Source: Oscillospiraceae bacterium
Lineage (GTDB): Bacteria; Bacillota; Clostridia; Oscillospirales; QAMX01
Assembly: GCA_015067825.1 (NCBI GenBank)
Contig: SVLQ01000013.1
Coordinates: 1 to 64,000 of the forward strand
DNA length: 64,000 bases
Reading direction: 5' to 3'
Below are positions 1-9,553 of this stretch, one piece after another (positions within the stretch are counted from its first letter, which is position 1; the number at the start of each line of letters is the position of its first letter). The translations under genes and the position numbers were made by a program. The notes beneath the pieces are model-generated. The model ran no database searches, was not told the DNA's origin, and saw only the letters and a program-made list of their open reading frames with translations.

Positions 1-126
1 GGAAACACTTTCTACGATTGCTTTTATATGTTTTCATGTTAGAATTTGATGCAAAACAAGAATATTTGTTATTTAGTGTAATAAAATATATTCTCCCTAA
101 AATCGTTGTGTATCTGAGGAAACACA

Positions 127-2259
127 ATGAAGAAGTTTGCGAAACTTCTCGCGATGGTTCTGGCCGTCTCGATGGTTCTGACGATGTTCGTCGGCGCCGT
201 TGATTACACGGATACCAAGGACGTCACGAAAGAACAGGCCGCTGCTATCGAAGCGGTCTACAACTGGGGCATCATGGAAGGCTACAAGGGCGAATTCCGT
301 CCGAATGATCCGGTCACCCGCGATGAAATGGCCAAGATCATGTATACCCTGAAAAAAATTGGTAACGAACCGAACTCCATCTACGGTTCGTTTGCTGGTT
401 CGTTCGTCGATTCGGCGAAACTGCCGGATTGGTCGAAGGCTTTTGTCGGCTACGCCGCTGTTGAAGGCATCTTTGTTGGCAACGAAAAGAACGAATTTAA
501 CGCTCTTGGCGAAGTCAGCTACATCGAAGCCGCTATCGTTATGCTCCGCGCTCTGGGCGAAGACGATGTTACCGTCAACGCCGACGGCGAAGAAATCAGC
601 GAATACACCGGCGCCAAGTGGTACGAAAACGCCGTTAAGGACGCTCTCGACATCGACATCTTCAAGAACGTTAAGACTGACAACCTCAGAGCGGCTGCTA
701 CCCGTGCCGACATCGCGGTCATGATCCAGAACGCGAAGGCTCAGGATGACAAGAACGAAGCTGCGGATACCACCAACACTTATGCTCCGTTCGCACTTGC
801 TACCTTCTACACCGGTGTTGTTGTTGACATCACCAAGGAAGTCGAAGAAGACGGCGAAAAAGTCAAGTACTTTGTCGTTGACGGCGCCAAAGATTACGCC
901 ATCGGCGATCTCGACGCTGCTGAATACCTCGGCAAGGAAGTTTCCTGGTTTGAAGAAGGCGACGACGTTTCCGAACTGACCGTTCTGACCAAAGATGTCG
1001 TTACCGTCGCTCTGAGCGAAATCGAACTGGATGACAAGGGCGAAAAGCTCTCCATCGGTGAAATCGTTCTCAAGTACGCCGATGTTAAGGATCTCTCGGC
1101 CTACAGATTTGTCGAAACCGAAACCAAACTGACCTCGGAAGTCAAGATTTCTGACCTCATCGAGGCTAAGGAAGCTCTTGATGAATCTGCCCTGTGGCAG
1201 GAAGTCACCGTCGTTCTGAACAAGACCTCGATCTCCGTCTTTGATGCGGGCATCGCTTTCGTCCTGTTCAACGAAAACACCGTCAGATCCTCCGCTGCCT
1301 ACGATGCGGACACCAAGACCTGGAACTACTCCTACACCTACGCTGGCTACGAAATCACCAAGGAAATGAGCGAACTCGAAGACAACACCCTCCTGGCTGT
1401 TAAGGTCATCGACAACAAGGTCGAACTTGTTGAAGCTCAGCCGACCCTCGTTTCTTACAAAGAACTCGCCGTTAAGAGCACCAAGGACGGCTACGTCTAC
1501 ACCGTCGGCGGCGAAGCCCTGACCATCTACGATGCCGACATCCTCGGCTACTCCAACACGATCGTTGAAGCTGACCTGTACGCCAACCAGGGCAAGAAGT
1601 CCATCGAAGAAGGCGGCAAGGAATACAACCTCTACCTCATCGTTTACGAAGACCTGATCATCGGCACCTACGCTGAAGAAGTTGAATCTGTTAAGGTCCC
1701 GGCCGTCTACGGTATCGTTGTTGACTGGACGATCGCTCCGGCCAAGATCAAGGACAAAGATGACAAGGACGCCAACGTCAACCTCGCTTACGTCGCGGTT
1801 GTTATCAACGGCAAGACCGAAACTGTTAAGGTCGTTCTTGATGAAGGCGAAACCATGAGCACCGGTCTCTTCAAGATCACTGCCAACGCCGCTTACGCTG
1901 AAGAAGAAGCCATCGTGTCCCTGACCAAGCAGACGAAGGGCACCGGTGCCAACACCTACGGCACGCTGATCTTTACGAACTACAAGGTTTCCGAAGATGG
2001 CAAGAAGATTACTTCTACTGACATTTTCGGCGGCGTTGAGAAGGAAGTCAAGCTGTTCACCTTCATCGACATGAGCGGCAACGGCTACGGCGCTGCTGAC
2101 TACGCGATCGCGGACAACGGTGTTGTCTCCATCGGCGGCAAGACCACCGCTCCGAACTCCGCTCTCTTCGTGCGCATCGGCGCCGGTGATGATGTTGCTT
2201 ACATCATCGTCTACGACGAAGAAGGCAAGTTCGGCGCTTACGGCGAACTCGCGAAGTAA
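127..2259 (+). CDS. S-layer homology (SLH) domain protein, probable S-layer or major surface protein
   Basis: This 710-residue exported protein has a signal peptide (MKKFAKLLAMVLAVSMVLTM, then FVGA). Three SLH modules follow at about residues 28-80, 85-140 and 155-205, with typical phrases such as YNWGIMEGY, FRPNDPVTRDEMAKIM and AAATRADIAVMIQNA. SLH modules of this family bind pyruvylated cell-wall polymers and anchor proteins to the wall. The remaining 500 residues are acidic, beta-rich and show no catalytic motif that I recognise. Codon use is strongly biased towards a few codons (gaa, aag, gtt/gtc, ctc), which suggests very high expression, as for an S-layer structural protein. The start is the ATG after GAGGA at 116-120. 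A strong terminator follows. S-layer identity is inferred; the SLH assignment is clear. Confidence 0.9.
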   Translation: MKKFAKLLAMVLAVSMVLTMFVGAVDYTDTKDVTKEQAAAIEAVYNWGIMEGYKGEFRPNDPVTRDEMAKIMYTLKKIGNEPNSIYGSFAGSFVDSAKLPDWSKAFVGYAAVEGIFVGNEKNEFNALGEVSYIEAAIVMLRALGEDDVTVNADGEEISEYTGAKWYENAVKDALDIDIFKNVKTDNLRAAATRADIAVMIQNAKAQDDKNEAADTTNTYAPFALATFYTGVVVDITKEVEEDGEKVKYFVVDGAKDYAIGDLDAAEYLGKEVSWFEEGDDVSELTVLTKDVVTVALSEIELDDKGEKLSIGEIVLKYADVKDLSAYRFVETETKLTSEVKISDLIEAKEALDESALWQEVTVVLNKTSISVFDAGIAFVLFNENTVRSSAAYDADTKTWNYSYTYAGYEITKEMSELEDNTLLAVKVIDNKVELVEAQPTLVSYKELAVKSTKDGYVYTVGGEALTIYDADILGYSNTIVEADLYANQGKKSIEEGGKEYNLYLIVYEDLIIGTYAEEVESVKVPAVYGIVVDWTIAPAKIKDKDDKDANVNLAYVAVVINGKTETVKVVLDEGETMSTGLFKITANAAYAEEEAIVSLTKQTKGTGANTYGTLIFTNYKVSEDGKKITSTDIFGGVEKEVKLFTFIDMSGNGYGAADYAIADNGVVSIGGKTTAPNSALFVRIGAGDDVAYIIVYDEEGKFGAYGELAK

Positions 2260-2292
2260 GATCTGATTCTTGCAAGCGCATAACGCGAATCA

Positions 2293-2329
2293 TCCCGCCC
2301 CGTGGGATTCCACGGGGCGGGATTTTTTT
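2293..2329 (+). terminator. Rho-independent terminator of the SLH gene
   Basis: A 12-bp GC-rich stem (2293-2304 with 2311-2322) closes a 6-nt loop and is followed by seven T residues. Confidence 0.95.
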
Positions 2330-2409
2330 ATGTATTCGTCGGTGTGACCGTACACCGCAGGGCAATCGGCAAAACCGCACGTTTCGATTGCCGCGCGGTT
2401 CGCTTTTTC

Positions 2410-2438
2410 TTGACTTGAATTGTGAGGGCGAGTATAAT
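2410..2438 (+). promoter_or_regulatory. Sigma-A promoter of the PHP-domain gene
   Basis: TTGACT (2410-2415) and a perfect TATAAT (2433-2438) are separated by exactly 17 bp. The translated gene starts 58 nt downstream of the -10 box. Confidence 0.9.
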
Positions 2439-2495
2439 ATAGGTAGAAAAAAACTGCGTTCTGCGCAGAACAATACAGGGAAGGAACGATTTGAT

Positions 2496-3905
2496 ATGAT
2501 GCAACATCAGCCGATCCGCATGAAAGAAGAACTCTACCACTTTGATATTTTCCCGATGGTTTTCCCCGCCGGTCAGCCCGTCGATTTCACGGTCAAGCCC
2601 CTCGGCGAACACAAGCGTTTCCCCGGTTTTGAGGGCGAATACAAGGTCGTCGTGCAGCGTCTGGACTCCGGCTCGCTCCGCGACGAATTCTCTGCCTGGA
2701 ACCACACCGACTTCTTCCTCACGCCCGATGCCGACGGTGCGCTGCGCTTTACCTACACGGCGGCCTCCGAATGCGAACACGCCGTCCGCGTTTACAAAGG
2801 CGACAGCGAGGACGAACTCGTCGAGCTCAACATCTACGCTTTGGATGAAGATCTCGCCGGCCGCTATCCCTTCCGCGGCGACCTCCACATCCACACCACC
2901 CGCTCCGACGGCCGCGAAGATCCCGCTACCGTCTGCGCCAATTACCGCAAAAAGGGCTACGACTTCATCGTCGTTACCGACCACCACCGCTACTATCCGT
3001 CGCTGGAAGCGATCGATTTCTACGCCAGCGTGAAGACCGCGCTGAACATCCTGCCGGGCGAAGAAGTCCACCTGCCGGAAACGCGCGTCCATATCGTCAA
3101 CGCCGGCGGCCTCTTCTCCGTCAACGGCCTGCTGCCCTGTGAGCAGAACTACACCGAAACCGACGGCGCGCTCGACAAGCGCCGCCTCGACGATACCGTT
3201 ACCCCGCCGGACATCGTGCCGATGGAACAGTACACCGCCGAGATCGACGCGATCGAAGCCAAGCTCAAGAGCGGCGACGATCCGATCCCGGCCAACGTCG
3301 ACAGCCGCTGGTACGCGGTCTGCGTTTGGGCGTTCGACAAGATCCGCGAGGCCGACGGTCTCGGCATCTTCGCCCATCCGTACTGGATCTCCGATATGTG
3401 GCAGATTCCGGAACCTTTCACGCGCTATATGCTCAAGGATCACCCGTTCGACGCCTTTGAAGTCCTCGGTGGCGAAAACTACTACACGCAAAACGGCTTC
3501 CAGACTGCGCTCTACTACGACGAATACCGCGAAGGCCGCGTGCACCCGATCGTCGGCTCGACCGACAGCCACGGTTCGACCGAGCACAACCAGAACACCG
3601 CGATCTGCTCGACAATCATCTTTGCGCCGGCTAACGAGCGCAAAGCGCTGATCGAAGCGGTCAAGGCGCGCTATTCCGTCGCCGTCGACACGATCTCTGC
3701 CGAGTACCGCCTCGTCGGCGAACACCGCCTGCAGAAGTACGCGTCGTTCCTGATGGAAAACTATTTCCCGATCCACGACCGTCAGGCCGAAATGGACGGC
3801 GAAATGATGTACCAGTTCCGCAACGGTGAGGCGACGAAGGAAGAACTCGAACTCGTCGCCGCCCGCGCCGAAAAGCTGCTGAAAAAATACATCCTCGTGA
3901 AATAA
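2496..3905 (+). CDS. PHP-domain metal-dependent hydrolase
   Basis: The product is a soluble 469-residue protein. Its C-terminal two thirds form a PHP (polymerase and histidinol phosphatase) domain, with metal-ligand motifs DLHIHTTRSDG (D129, H131, H133), VVTDHHRYYPS, FAHPYW and STDSHGS in the usual order. PHP enzymes hydrolyse phosphoesters using two or three bound metals; the substrate here is unknown. The first 120 residues look like a beta-sandwich. I place the start at the first of two adjacent ATG codons at 2496 because GGGAAGGA lies 10 nt upstream; a longer reading from 2388 would overlap the promoter. The gene is monocistronic, with its own consensus promoter and terminator. Confidence 0.85.
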   Translation: MMQHQPIRMKEELYHFDIFPMVFPAGQPVDFTVKPLGEHKRFPGFEGEYKVVVQRLDSGSLRDEFSAWNHTDFFLTPDADGALRFTYTAASECEHAVRVYKGDSEDELVELNIYALDEDLAGRYPFRGDLHIHTTRSDGREDPATVCANYRKKGYDFIVVTDHHRYYPSLEAIDFYASVKTALNILPGEEVHLPETRVHIVNAGGLFSVNGLLPCEQNYTETDGALDKRRLDDTVTPPDIVPMEQYTAEIDAIEAKLKSGDDPIPANVDSRWYAVCVWAFDKIREADGLGIFAHPYWISDMWQIPEPFTRYMLKDHPFDAFEVLGGENYYTQNGFQTALYYDEYREGRVHPIVGSTDSHGSTEHNQNTAICSTIIFAPANERKALIEAVKARYSVAVDTISAEYRLVGEHRLQKYASFLMENYFPIHDRQAEMDGEMMYQFRNGEATKEELELVAARAEKLLKKYILVK

Positions 3906-3921
3906 GCTGCCAAGTTTTTCG

Positions 3922-3958
3922 CCGGCCGCACCTTTTGGGTGCGGCCGGTACTTTTTTT
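3922..3958 (+). terminator. Rho-independent terminator of the PHP gene
   Basis: An 11-bp stem (3922-3932 with 3938-3948) has a TTTTG loop and is followed by seven T residues after a short AC spacer. Confidence 0.93.
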
Positions 3959-4062
3959 GGAAGTCTGCACCGTCTTTATTCAGGAATCATTACTATTTTC
4001 TAAAATCCTAACCAATGATTTTGCATTTTGTGCCAAAAATGCTGGCAAAAGCAAAAAATCTG

Positions 4063-4071
4063 TGGTATACT
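4063..4071 (+). promoter_or_regulatory. Extended -10 promoter of the large SLH gene
   Basis: TGGTATACT is an extended -10 element. The matching -35 position (4043-4048, TGGCAA, 17-bp spacer) is poor, which is usual for extended -10 promoters. Confidence 0.6.
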
Positions 4072-4129
4072 ATACTTGGTGATTTGTCAAAATCCGGGCA
4101 AATTGTCGAGAGAACAGGAGGTACTTTTC

Positions 4130-7100
4130 ATGAAAAAGAGACTTCTCGCAATGCTGCTTGTGCTCGTTATGCTGGCTTCGTTGATCCCGGTCGGCATATT
4201 TGCAGCGACGATCAGCACAATGAACATTACCACATCCACCCCGGTTGGCGGTCAGTGGCCGCCGTTTGATGCAAAACTGACCCAAACGGGGAATTACAAA
4301 GTCAACAACATCCAATGGGAAGGCGAATTCGACGAATACGGCCGCTGCAAAAATGGCGAGACCTACGTCGGACATTTCTTCTTTGTGCCCTTGGTGGCTT
4401 GGGACGCGCTTTCGACCAAGGCCAGCGTGACCATCAACGGAATCGCGGCGAAGGTCGAATCCTCTTCCACCAGCCAAAAGCTTGAGGCCACCGTCAGCTT
4501 CACTGCCCAGCAAGGCGAAGTGAAGACTCCGAAGTTTACGGCGGTCGAAAAATTTGCCACCGGAGACTGTGGTCTGGCCACCTCCGAAGATGATGAGATC
4601 CTGCGCAGCACCCCGGATTACTACGACTATGACGACGATTCTCCGCGCATCGCCGCCGGCGAAGACATTTTCGTGATCAAGGCGAACTCCGCCACCTATT
4701 TCCACACCGTCCTTTATAACGGTGGCAGCTATTATTACTACGATCCTGCGTTTACGCAGCCCGGCGGCGGCTGCCTGAGCAATTATCGCCGCTTTGACAG
4801 CGTCAGCGATGCGACGCCCGAACCCGAACCGGAACCGGAACCCGAGCCGGAAGTGCCGGCCGATACCGAGCCCAAATTCAGCGCCATCACCAGCGTTTAC
4901 GGGATCGAATATGCCCCGGTGATCGGCGAGCAGGTGTATAGCATCTACGAAAACCGGAACTATACGACCTCCGAACCCGAATTTTACCCCGAAGTTCCCA
5001 CCGAACCGTTTTCCTGGGCGCGCGCCGTCGTGACCTATACGGCTGCGGAGGGCAAGGGATTTGACAAAGAGGCCTTCGAAAAAGATCCCTCGGAGATGCT
5101 TTTCAGCCGCGTCCGCGGCAACTGCGGCGTGGAAAAGGTCGAACGTATCGACTACCGGACGCTGCGTGTCACCTATATCGCATGGATCGACGGCGAAAAG
5201 ACCGATGCGACCGAGCGGATGCTGTTTGTCTACAACCAGCTCGTCAAGTCCATGTCGGCCAAAAACGCGATTCTCGGCGGCACGGCGGAAATCTATAACC
5301 CGGTCGTCGGAGGCGTCGCCCACACGGTCCATCCCAAGATTTACAGCTATCCCTGTACGGGAATGGCCAACCAGAATTACGGCACCAAGGTCGCTGCGGG
5401 TACGGCGGTCAAAATCGTCGATATCGACGTCAGCGAACTGATCCCGGACCTTGTCGGCGATTGGTCACTCGTTTGCGCCGGCAGCACGTGCGGCTTTATT
5501 CCGACCGCCTTCCTCACCAACGTCCAAAAGTACGAGTGGAATTCAAGTGAGGGCGCTTCGGCCAAGCCTGTCAACAGCGACTTCGTCTTTGAAGGCGGTA
5601 CGGGCACCTATGAAGATCCCTACCTGATCGCCACGGCCGAACAGCTCAACGCCGTCCGCAAGGGTCCCTCCTTCCACTATAAACTCATTGCCGATATCGA
5701 CCTCTCCAACTGGGGCAACTGGATCCCGTTTGGCTGCGACGCCGGCTATTACAACGTTGAATCCAACGAAACCGGCAGAATGACGTTTGCCGGCAGCATC
5801 GACGGCGACGGCCACGTGATCTCCGGCATGAACATCGTCATCAACGCTGCGGCGCCGTACGGCTCCAACAAAACCTACGACACCATGTATTTCGGCCTTG
5901 CCGGCTTTGTCGGCAACGACGTCGACGATTTTACCCTTCCCTACGGCACAGAGGACGAAACCGAGCTTGCCACCCAAGCCGGTTTCCGCAACCTCGGCAT
6001 CGTCAACTATAAGATCAAGGTCACCTATACCGCCCTCACTGCCAACATCACCGATATGTACGTCGGTGCGTTTGCCGGCATGAGCGGCAACATGGGGCTC
6101 TACAACTGCTATGCCGCCGGCGGCGAGATCAAGATCCACCTCGACTTCGACCTCAAAGCCAACGAGAATGCGACCGCAAACGTCTACGCCGCCGGTCTGA
6201 TCGGTGACGCCGGAGAGTGCGATATCCGCGACTGCTACAACACCTCGCCGGTTACGATCAGCAGCAACACCTGCGAAGAGGCGATTCCGAACTTCTGGGC
6301 TGCCGGTATCACCACCGGCCTCTCCCGCACCTTCATCCGCCGCAGCTTCAACACCGGCGCGATCACCGTGCCGATCCTCGTGATGGACACCGGTGCGACC
6401 ATGCGCGCCGCCGGTATCGCAAACCATGCCACCTGGCATAATATCCCCGGCCTCTACAACCACCCGAAGGGCAGCACGAACTATATCTTCGACTGCTACA
6501 ACGCCGGCACCATTACCGGCAACCTCGCCTCCGGCATCATCAACCTCATCAAATACGATACCTACCTCGAGCGCTGCTACAACGTCGGCAAGCTGGTCGC
6601 CAACACCGCCAAAGACTATGCGCACGCCACCCAGCTCGTCGGTGCCGGTTCCTGCATCCTGCCGGTGCAGAATCAGTATATCCTGAACTGCTATTCTAAC
6701 GGCACTTCCGTTTCCGGTGCGGCGTGGCAGAACTCCGCAACGCTCGGCCGCAAGGTTTTGAAATCGCATCCGGAAGAAGACACCAAGACCGTACGCCCGA
6801 TCGTTGTTGCCCAGATCGGCGGCTTTAAGGACGTCAAGGCCAACGCATGGTACGGCCCGGCGGTCGCTTGGGCGGTTCGTACGGGCATTACCACCGGCAC
6901 GAACGATGGCACGACCTTCTCGCCCGATTGGACCTGCACCCGCGCGCAGATCCTGACCTTCCTCTGGCGCGCCGTCGGTCAGCCCGAACCGTCGATCGCC
7001 AACCCCTTCACCGATGTAACGCCCGCGAACTACTACTACAAACCCGCTCTTTGGGCTTACGAAAACGGCATGGTGACCGGCAAGGTCTTTGCCGGCGAAA

Positions 7101-7339
7101 CCACGCCCTGCACCCGCGCTTCAACCGTTATCTACCTCTGGCAGTACGCCGGTTCGCCCAAAACCACGCCGACCAACGCCTTCAAGGACGTTGCGGCCAA
7201 CGCAGAATACGCGCAGGCGGTTGCTTGGGCCGTTGCCAACGGCATTACCACCGGCACGAACGACGGCACGACCTTCTCACCCGACTGGACCTGCACCCGC
7301 GGCCAGATCGTCACCTTCCTCATCCGCGCGGTGAAATAG
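4130..7339 (+). CDS. Large modular surface protein with GLUG-like repeats and C-terminal SLH domains
   Basis: This exported protein has 1069 residues. A signal peptide (about 1-27, ending PVGIFAA) is followed by a beta-rich N-terminal domain and a Glu-Pro spacer (PEPEPEPEPEPEVP, near residue 230). An SH3-like segment around 430-470 contains GDWSLVCAGSTCGFIP. A GLUG/right-handed-helix type region (about 485-860) has phrases such as GTGTYEDPYLIATAEQL and FAGSIDGDGHVISGMNI. Three SLH modules run from about 897 to the end, with two near-identical copies of AVAWAV...GITTGTNDGTTFSPDWTCTR. It is probably a wall-anchored adhesin or binding protein. The start follows AGGAGGT at 4116-4122 with 7-nt spacing. 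There is no T-run terminator, only a hairpin, before the next gene. Confidence 0.85.
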   Translation: MKKRLLAMLLVLVMLASLIPVGIFAATISTMNITTSTPVGGQWPPFDAKLTQTGNYKVNNIQWEGEFDEYGRCKNGETYVGHFFFVPLVAWDALSTKASVTINGIAAKVESSSTSQKLEATVSFTAQQGEVKTPKFTAVEKFATGDCGLATSEDDEILRSTPDYYDYDDDSPRIAAGEDIFVIKANSATYFHTVLYNGGSYYYYDPAFTQPGGGCLSNYRRFDSVSDATPEPEPEPEPEPEVPADTEPKFSAITSVYGIEYAPVIGEQVYSIYENRNYTTSEPEFYPEVPTEPFSWARAVVTYTAAEGKGFDKEAFEKDPSEMLFSRVRGNCGVEKVERIDYRTLRVTYIAWIDGEKTDATERMLFVYNQLVKSMSAKNAILGGTAEIYNPVVGGVAHTVHPKIYSYPCTGMANQNYGTKVAAGTAVKIVDIDVSELIPDLVGDWSLVCAGSTCGFIPTAFLTNVQKYEWNSSEGASAKPVNSDFVFEGGTGTYEDPYLIATAEQLNAVRKGPSFHYKLIADIDLSNWGNWIPFGCDAGYYNVESNETGRMTFAGSIDGDGHVISGMNIVINAAAPYGSNKTYDTMYFGLAGFVGNDVDDFTLPYGTEDETELATQAGFRNLGIVNYKIKVTYTALTANITDMYVGAFAGMSGNMGLYNCYAAGGEIKIHLDFDLKANENATANVYAAGLIGDAGECDIRDCYNTSPVTISSNTCEEAIPNFWAAGITTGLSRTFIRRSFNTGAITVPILVMDTGATMRAAGIANHATWHNIPGLYNHPKGSTNYIFDCYNAGTITGNLASGIINLIKYDTYLERCYNVGKLVANTAKDYAHATQLVGAGSCILPVQNQYILNCYSNGTSVSGAAWQNSATLGRKVLKSHPEEDTKTVRPIVVAQIGGFKDVKANAWYGPAVAWAVRTGITTGTNDGTTFSPDWTCTRAQILTFLWRAVGQPEPSIANPFTDVTPANYYYKPALWAYENGMVTGKVFAGETTPCTRASTVIYLWQYAGSPKTTPTNAFKDVAANAEYAQAVAWAVANGITTGTNDGTTFSPDWTCTRGQIVTFLIRAVK

Positions 7340-7361
7340 GCAAAAGAAACTCGTAAATCCA

Positions 7362-7398
7362 ATATTTGCCGACGGGCTTTTATTCCGTCGGCAAATAT
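7362..7398 (+). other. Intercistronic hairpin without T-run
   Basis: A perfect 14-bp inverted repeat (7362-7375 with 7385-7398) surrounds a 9-nt loop between the large SLH gene and the clostripain-like gene. No T-run follows, so it may be an RNA-processing or stabilising hairpin rather than a terminator. Confidence 0.6.
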
Positions 7399-7440
7399 CT
7401 TGTGATATCTCTGTACATCAATGGAAAGAAAGGCAAACTC

Positions 7441-9492
7441 ATGAAACAAAAACTCCTCGCGCTCATTTTGGCATTTGCCATGCTCCTCTCGCTCGCAGCC
7501 TGCGGCGGCAGCGAAGCTCCGGCCTCTGAGGCGACCACGCCGGCCACCACGGCCGCAACCACCACAGTTACCACCACCGAAGCGACCACCGCAGCCACCA
7601 CGCAGACGACGACCGAAGCGACTGTCACACCCGACGGCCCGGAACTCGCCGACTGGTCGATCTACTGGTACCTTTGCGGCAGCGACCTCGAAACCAACCA
7701 CGGCTGCGCGACCACCGACCTGATGGAAATGCTCGAAGTTGCCATTCCCGAGGGCGTGAATATCGTCATCGAAACGGGCGGCGCACAGGTCTGGCAGAAC
7801 GAGCTCGTTGACGCGAGCAAAATCCAGCGCTGGCTCTATAACAGTGACGGTCTGCAGCTTTTGGAAACGCTGGAAAGCGCCAATATGGGCGAAGCGCAGA
7901 CGCTTTATGACTTCCTCGATTATGCAAACACCAACTTCCCGGCCGAAAAGGTCGCCGTTACCTTCTGGAACCACGGCGGCGGTTCGGTCACCGGTGCGGC
8001 CTTCGACGAGCTCTACGGCCTCGATTCGCTCGATCTCGGCGAAATGTACAGCGCGTTTGACGCCGTTTGGCCGGCCAACGCCGAAGCTCCGGCTCTCGAG
8101 CTCATCGGCTTCGACACCTGCCTGATGGCTACGATCGACGTGGCGGCGACGTTTGCGCCGTTTGCCAAATACCTGGTCGGTTCGCAGGAGGTTGAGCCGG
8201 GCAACGGCTGGTACTACAGCGGCTGGATGGGCGCGCTGGCGGCCAATCCGTCGATCGACGGCTACGACCTCGGTATCGCGATCTGCAACACCTACTACGA
8301 AGGCTGTGAACTCGTCGGCACAGAAGCCGAATCAACGCTCTCGCTGACCGATCTCTCGGCAATGCCCGCTCTGCTGGAAGCGTACGAGATGTTTGGCGAA
8401 GAGATGTTTGCGCTCGCCGCCGAAGATCCCGCATTCTTCGCGACTCTCGGCCGCGCAGCTGCGCAGACCGAAAATTACGGCGGCAACACTCGCGAACAGG
8501 GCTATACGAACATGCTCGACCTCGGCCACCTCGCGCGCCTGACCGCGTGGATGCTGCCGTCGGCGCAGGCAGTCACCGATGCACTCGCGGAATGCGTTCT
8601 CTATCAGGTCGGTGGCATCTACCGCAGCGAAGCCACCGGTCTCAGCTGCTACTACTCCTACAACGGCGACGCCGCCGATTTCAACGGCTATGCCTCCGTC
8701 GGCGCAGGTACGGCATTCAAGCACCTTTTCGCCTACGCCATCAACGGTGAACTCGGCGAAGAAAGCGCGGAATTCCTCGCCTCGCTCGAGATTGCCGAGC
8801 TGCCCGAAATCCCCACGCTTGATTCGATGGACTGGGACGGCGCACCGCTCACGGTCGATGAAAACGGCACAGCCACCCTCGAGCTCGGCCCCGAAGCCAA
8901 CAATCTGCTCACTTCCATTGGTTTCTCACTCTGCTACGTAAGTCCCGAAACCGACGAGCGAATGCTCCTCGGTACGGATAACGACATCAACGCCGACTGG
9001 GAAAACGGCATCTTCCGCGACAACTTCCGCGGTGTTTGGGGCGCGCTTGACGGCGTTCTCGTTTACATGGAGCTGTCGTTTGCCGGAGAAGACTACAATA
9101 TCTATGCGGTGCCTGTGCTTGTCAACGGCGAGGCCTACAACCTGCAGGTCGTCTACGACTTCACCGAAGAAGCGTGGATCATCCTCGGCGCGGCCCCGGG
9201 TCTCGACGAATCCGGCATGGCGGCCAAAGAGCTCTATCTCCTTTCCGAAGGCGATCTGATCTCGGTTCTGTGGAAACTGACCTCGTACGAAGAGCCCGGC
9301 GAATATGAACTGGTCGAAGCCGGAGAAGTTCTGTTCACCGCCGAGACCACATTTGGCGAAGCACCGCTCTTCGACGGCAGCTACGAGATGATTTTTGAGA
9401 TGTGCGATGCGGGCGGCGCCTGCGCCTACTCCGATCCCGTCACCTTCGACTGCGCCGACGGCGAAATCTTCACCACCGTCTACGAAGACTAA
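7441..9492 (+). CDS. Clostripain-family (peptidase C11) lipoprotein
   Basis: The product is a 683-residue predicted lipoprotein with lipobox LSLAAC (Cys21), followed by a Thr/Ala-rich linker to about residue 64. The peptidase domain carries the C11 dyad: His178 in VTFWNHGGGSVTG and Cys227 in LIGFDTCLMA. Clostripain-type peptidases cut after basic residues and are often secreted or surface bound; membrane anchoring is inferred from the lipobox. The C-terminal 230 residues look like a beta domain. The start is an ATG preceded by GAAAGAAAGG; an upstream in-frame ATG at 7366 lies inside the intercistronic hairpin. Its location next to SLH genes suggests a role in processing surface proteins or host peptides. 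Confidence 0.88.
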   Translation: MKQKLLALILAFAMLLSLAACGGSEAPASEATTPATTAATTTVTTTEATTAATTQTTTEATVTPDGPELADWSIYWYLCGSDLETNHGCATTDLMEMLEVAIPEGVNIVIETGGAQVWQNELVDASKIQRWLYNSDGLQLLETLESANMGEAQTLYDFLDYANTNFPAEKVAVTFWNHGGGSVTGAAFDELYGLDSLDLGEMYSAFDAVWPANAEAPALELIGFDTCLMATIDVAATFAPFAKYLVGSQEVEPGNGWYYSGWMGALAANPSIDGYDLGIAICNTYYEGCELVGTEAESTLSLTDLSAMPALLEAYEMFGEEMFALAAEDPAFFATLGRAAAQTENYGGNTREQGYTNMLDLGHLARLTAWMLPSAQAVTDALAECVLYQVGGIYRSEATGLSCYYSYNGDAADFNGYASVGAGTAFKHLFAYAINGELGEESAEFLASLEIAELPEIPTLDSMDWDGAPLTVDENGTATLELGPEANNLLTSIGFSLCYVSPETDERMLLGTDNDINADWENGIFRDNFRGVWGALDGVLVYMELSFAGEDYNIYAVPVLVNGEAYNLQVVYDFTEEAWIILGAAPGLDESGMAAKELYLLSEGDLISVLWKLTSYEEPGEYELVEAGEVLFTAETTFGEAPLFDGSYEMIFEMCDAGGACAYSDPVTFDCADGEIFTTVYED

Positions 9493-9507
9493 TTTAAGCC
9501 CCAAAAA

Positions 9508-9550
9508 GGCCGCCCGCGATTGGTGTTACCAAACGTGGGCGGTCTTTTTT
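9508..9550 (+). terminator. Terminator between the convergent peptidase and recombinase genes
   Basis: A long hairpin (GGCCGCCCGCG pairing with CGTGGGCGGTC, plus an inner TTGGT/ACCAA stem) is followed by six T residues. Confidence 0.85.
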
Positions 9551-9553
9551 CAT

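Noticed and set aside
1..126. Promoter of the first SLH gene
   Set aside because: The region is AT-rich with several possible -10 boxes, but no pair with acceptable -35 and spacing could be chosen.
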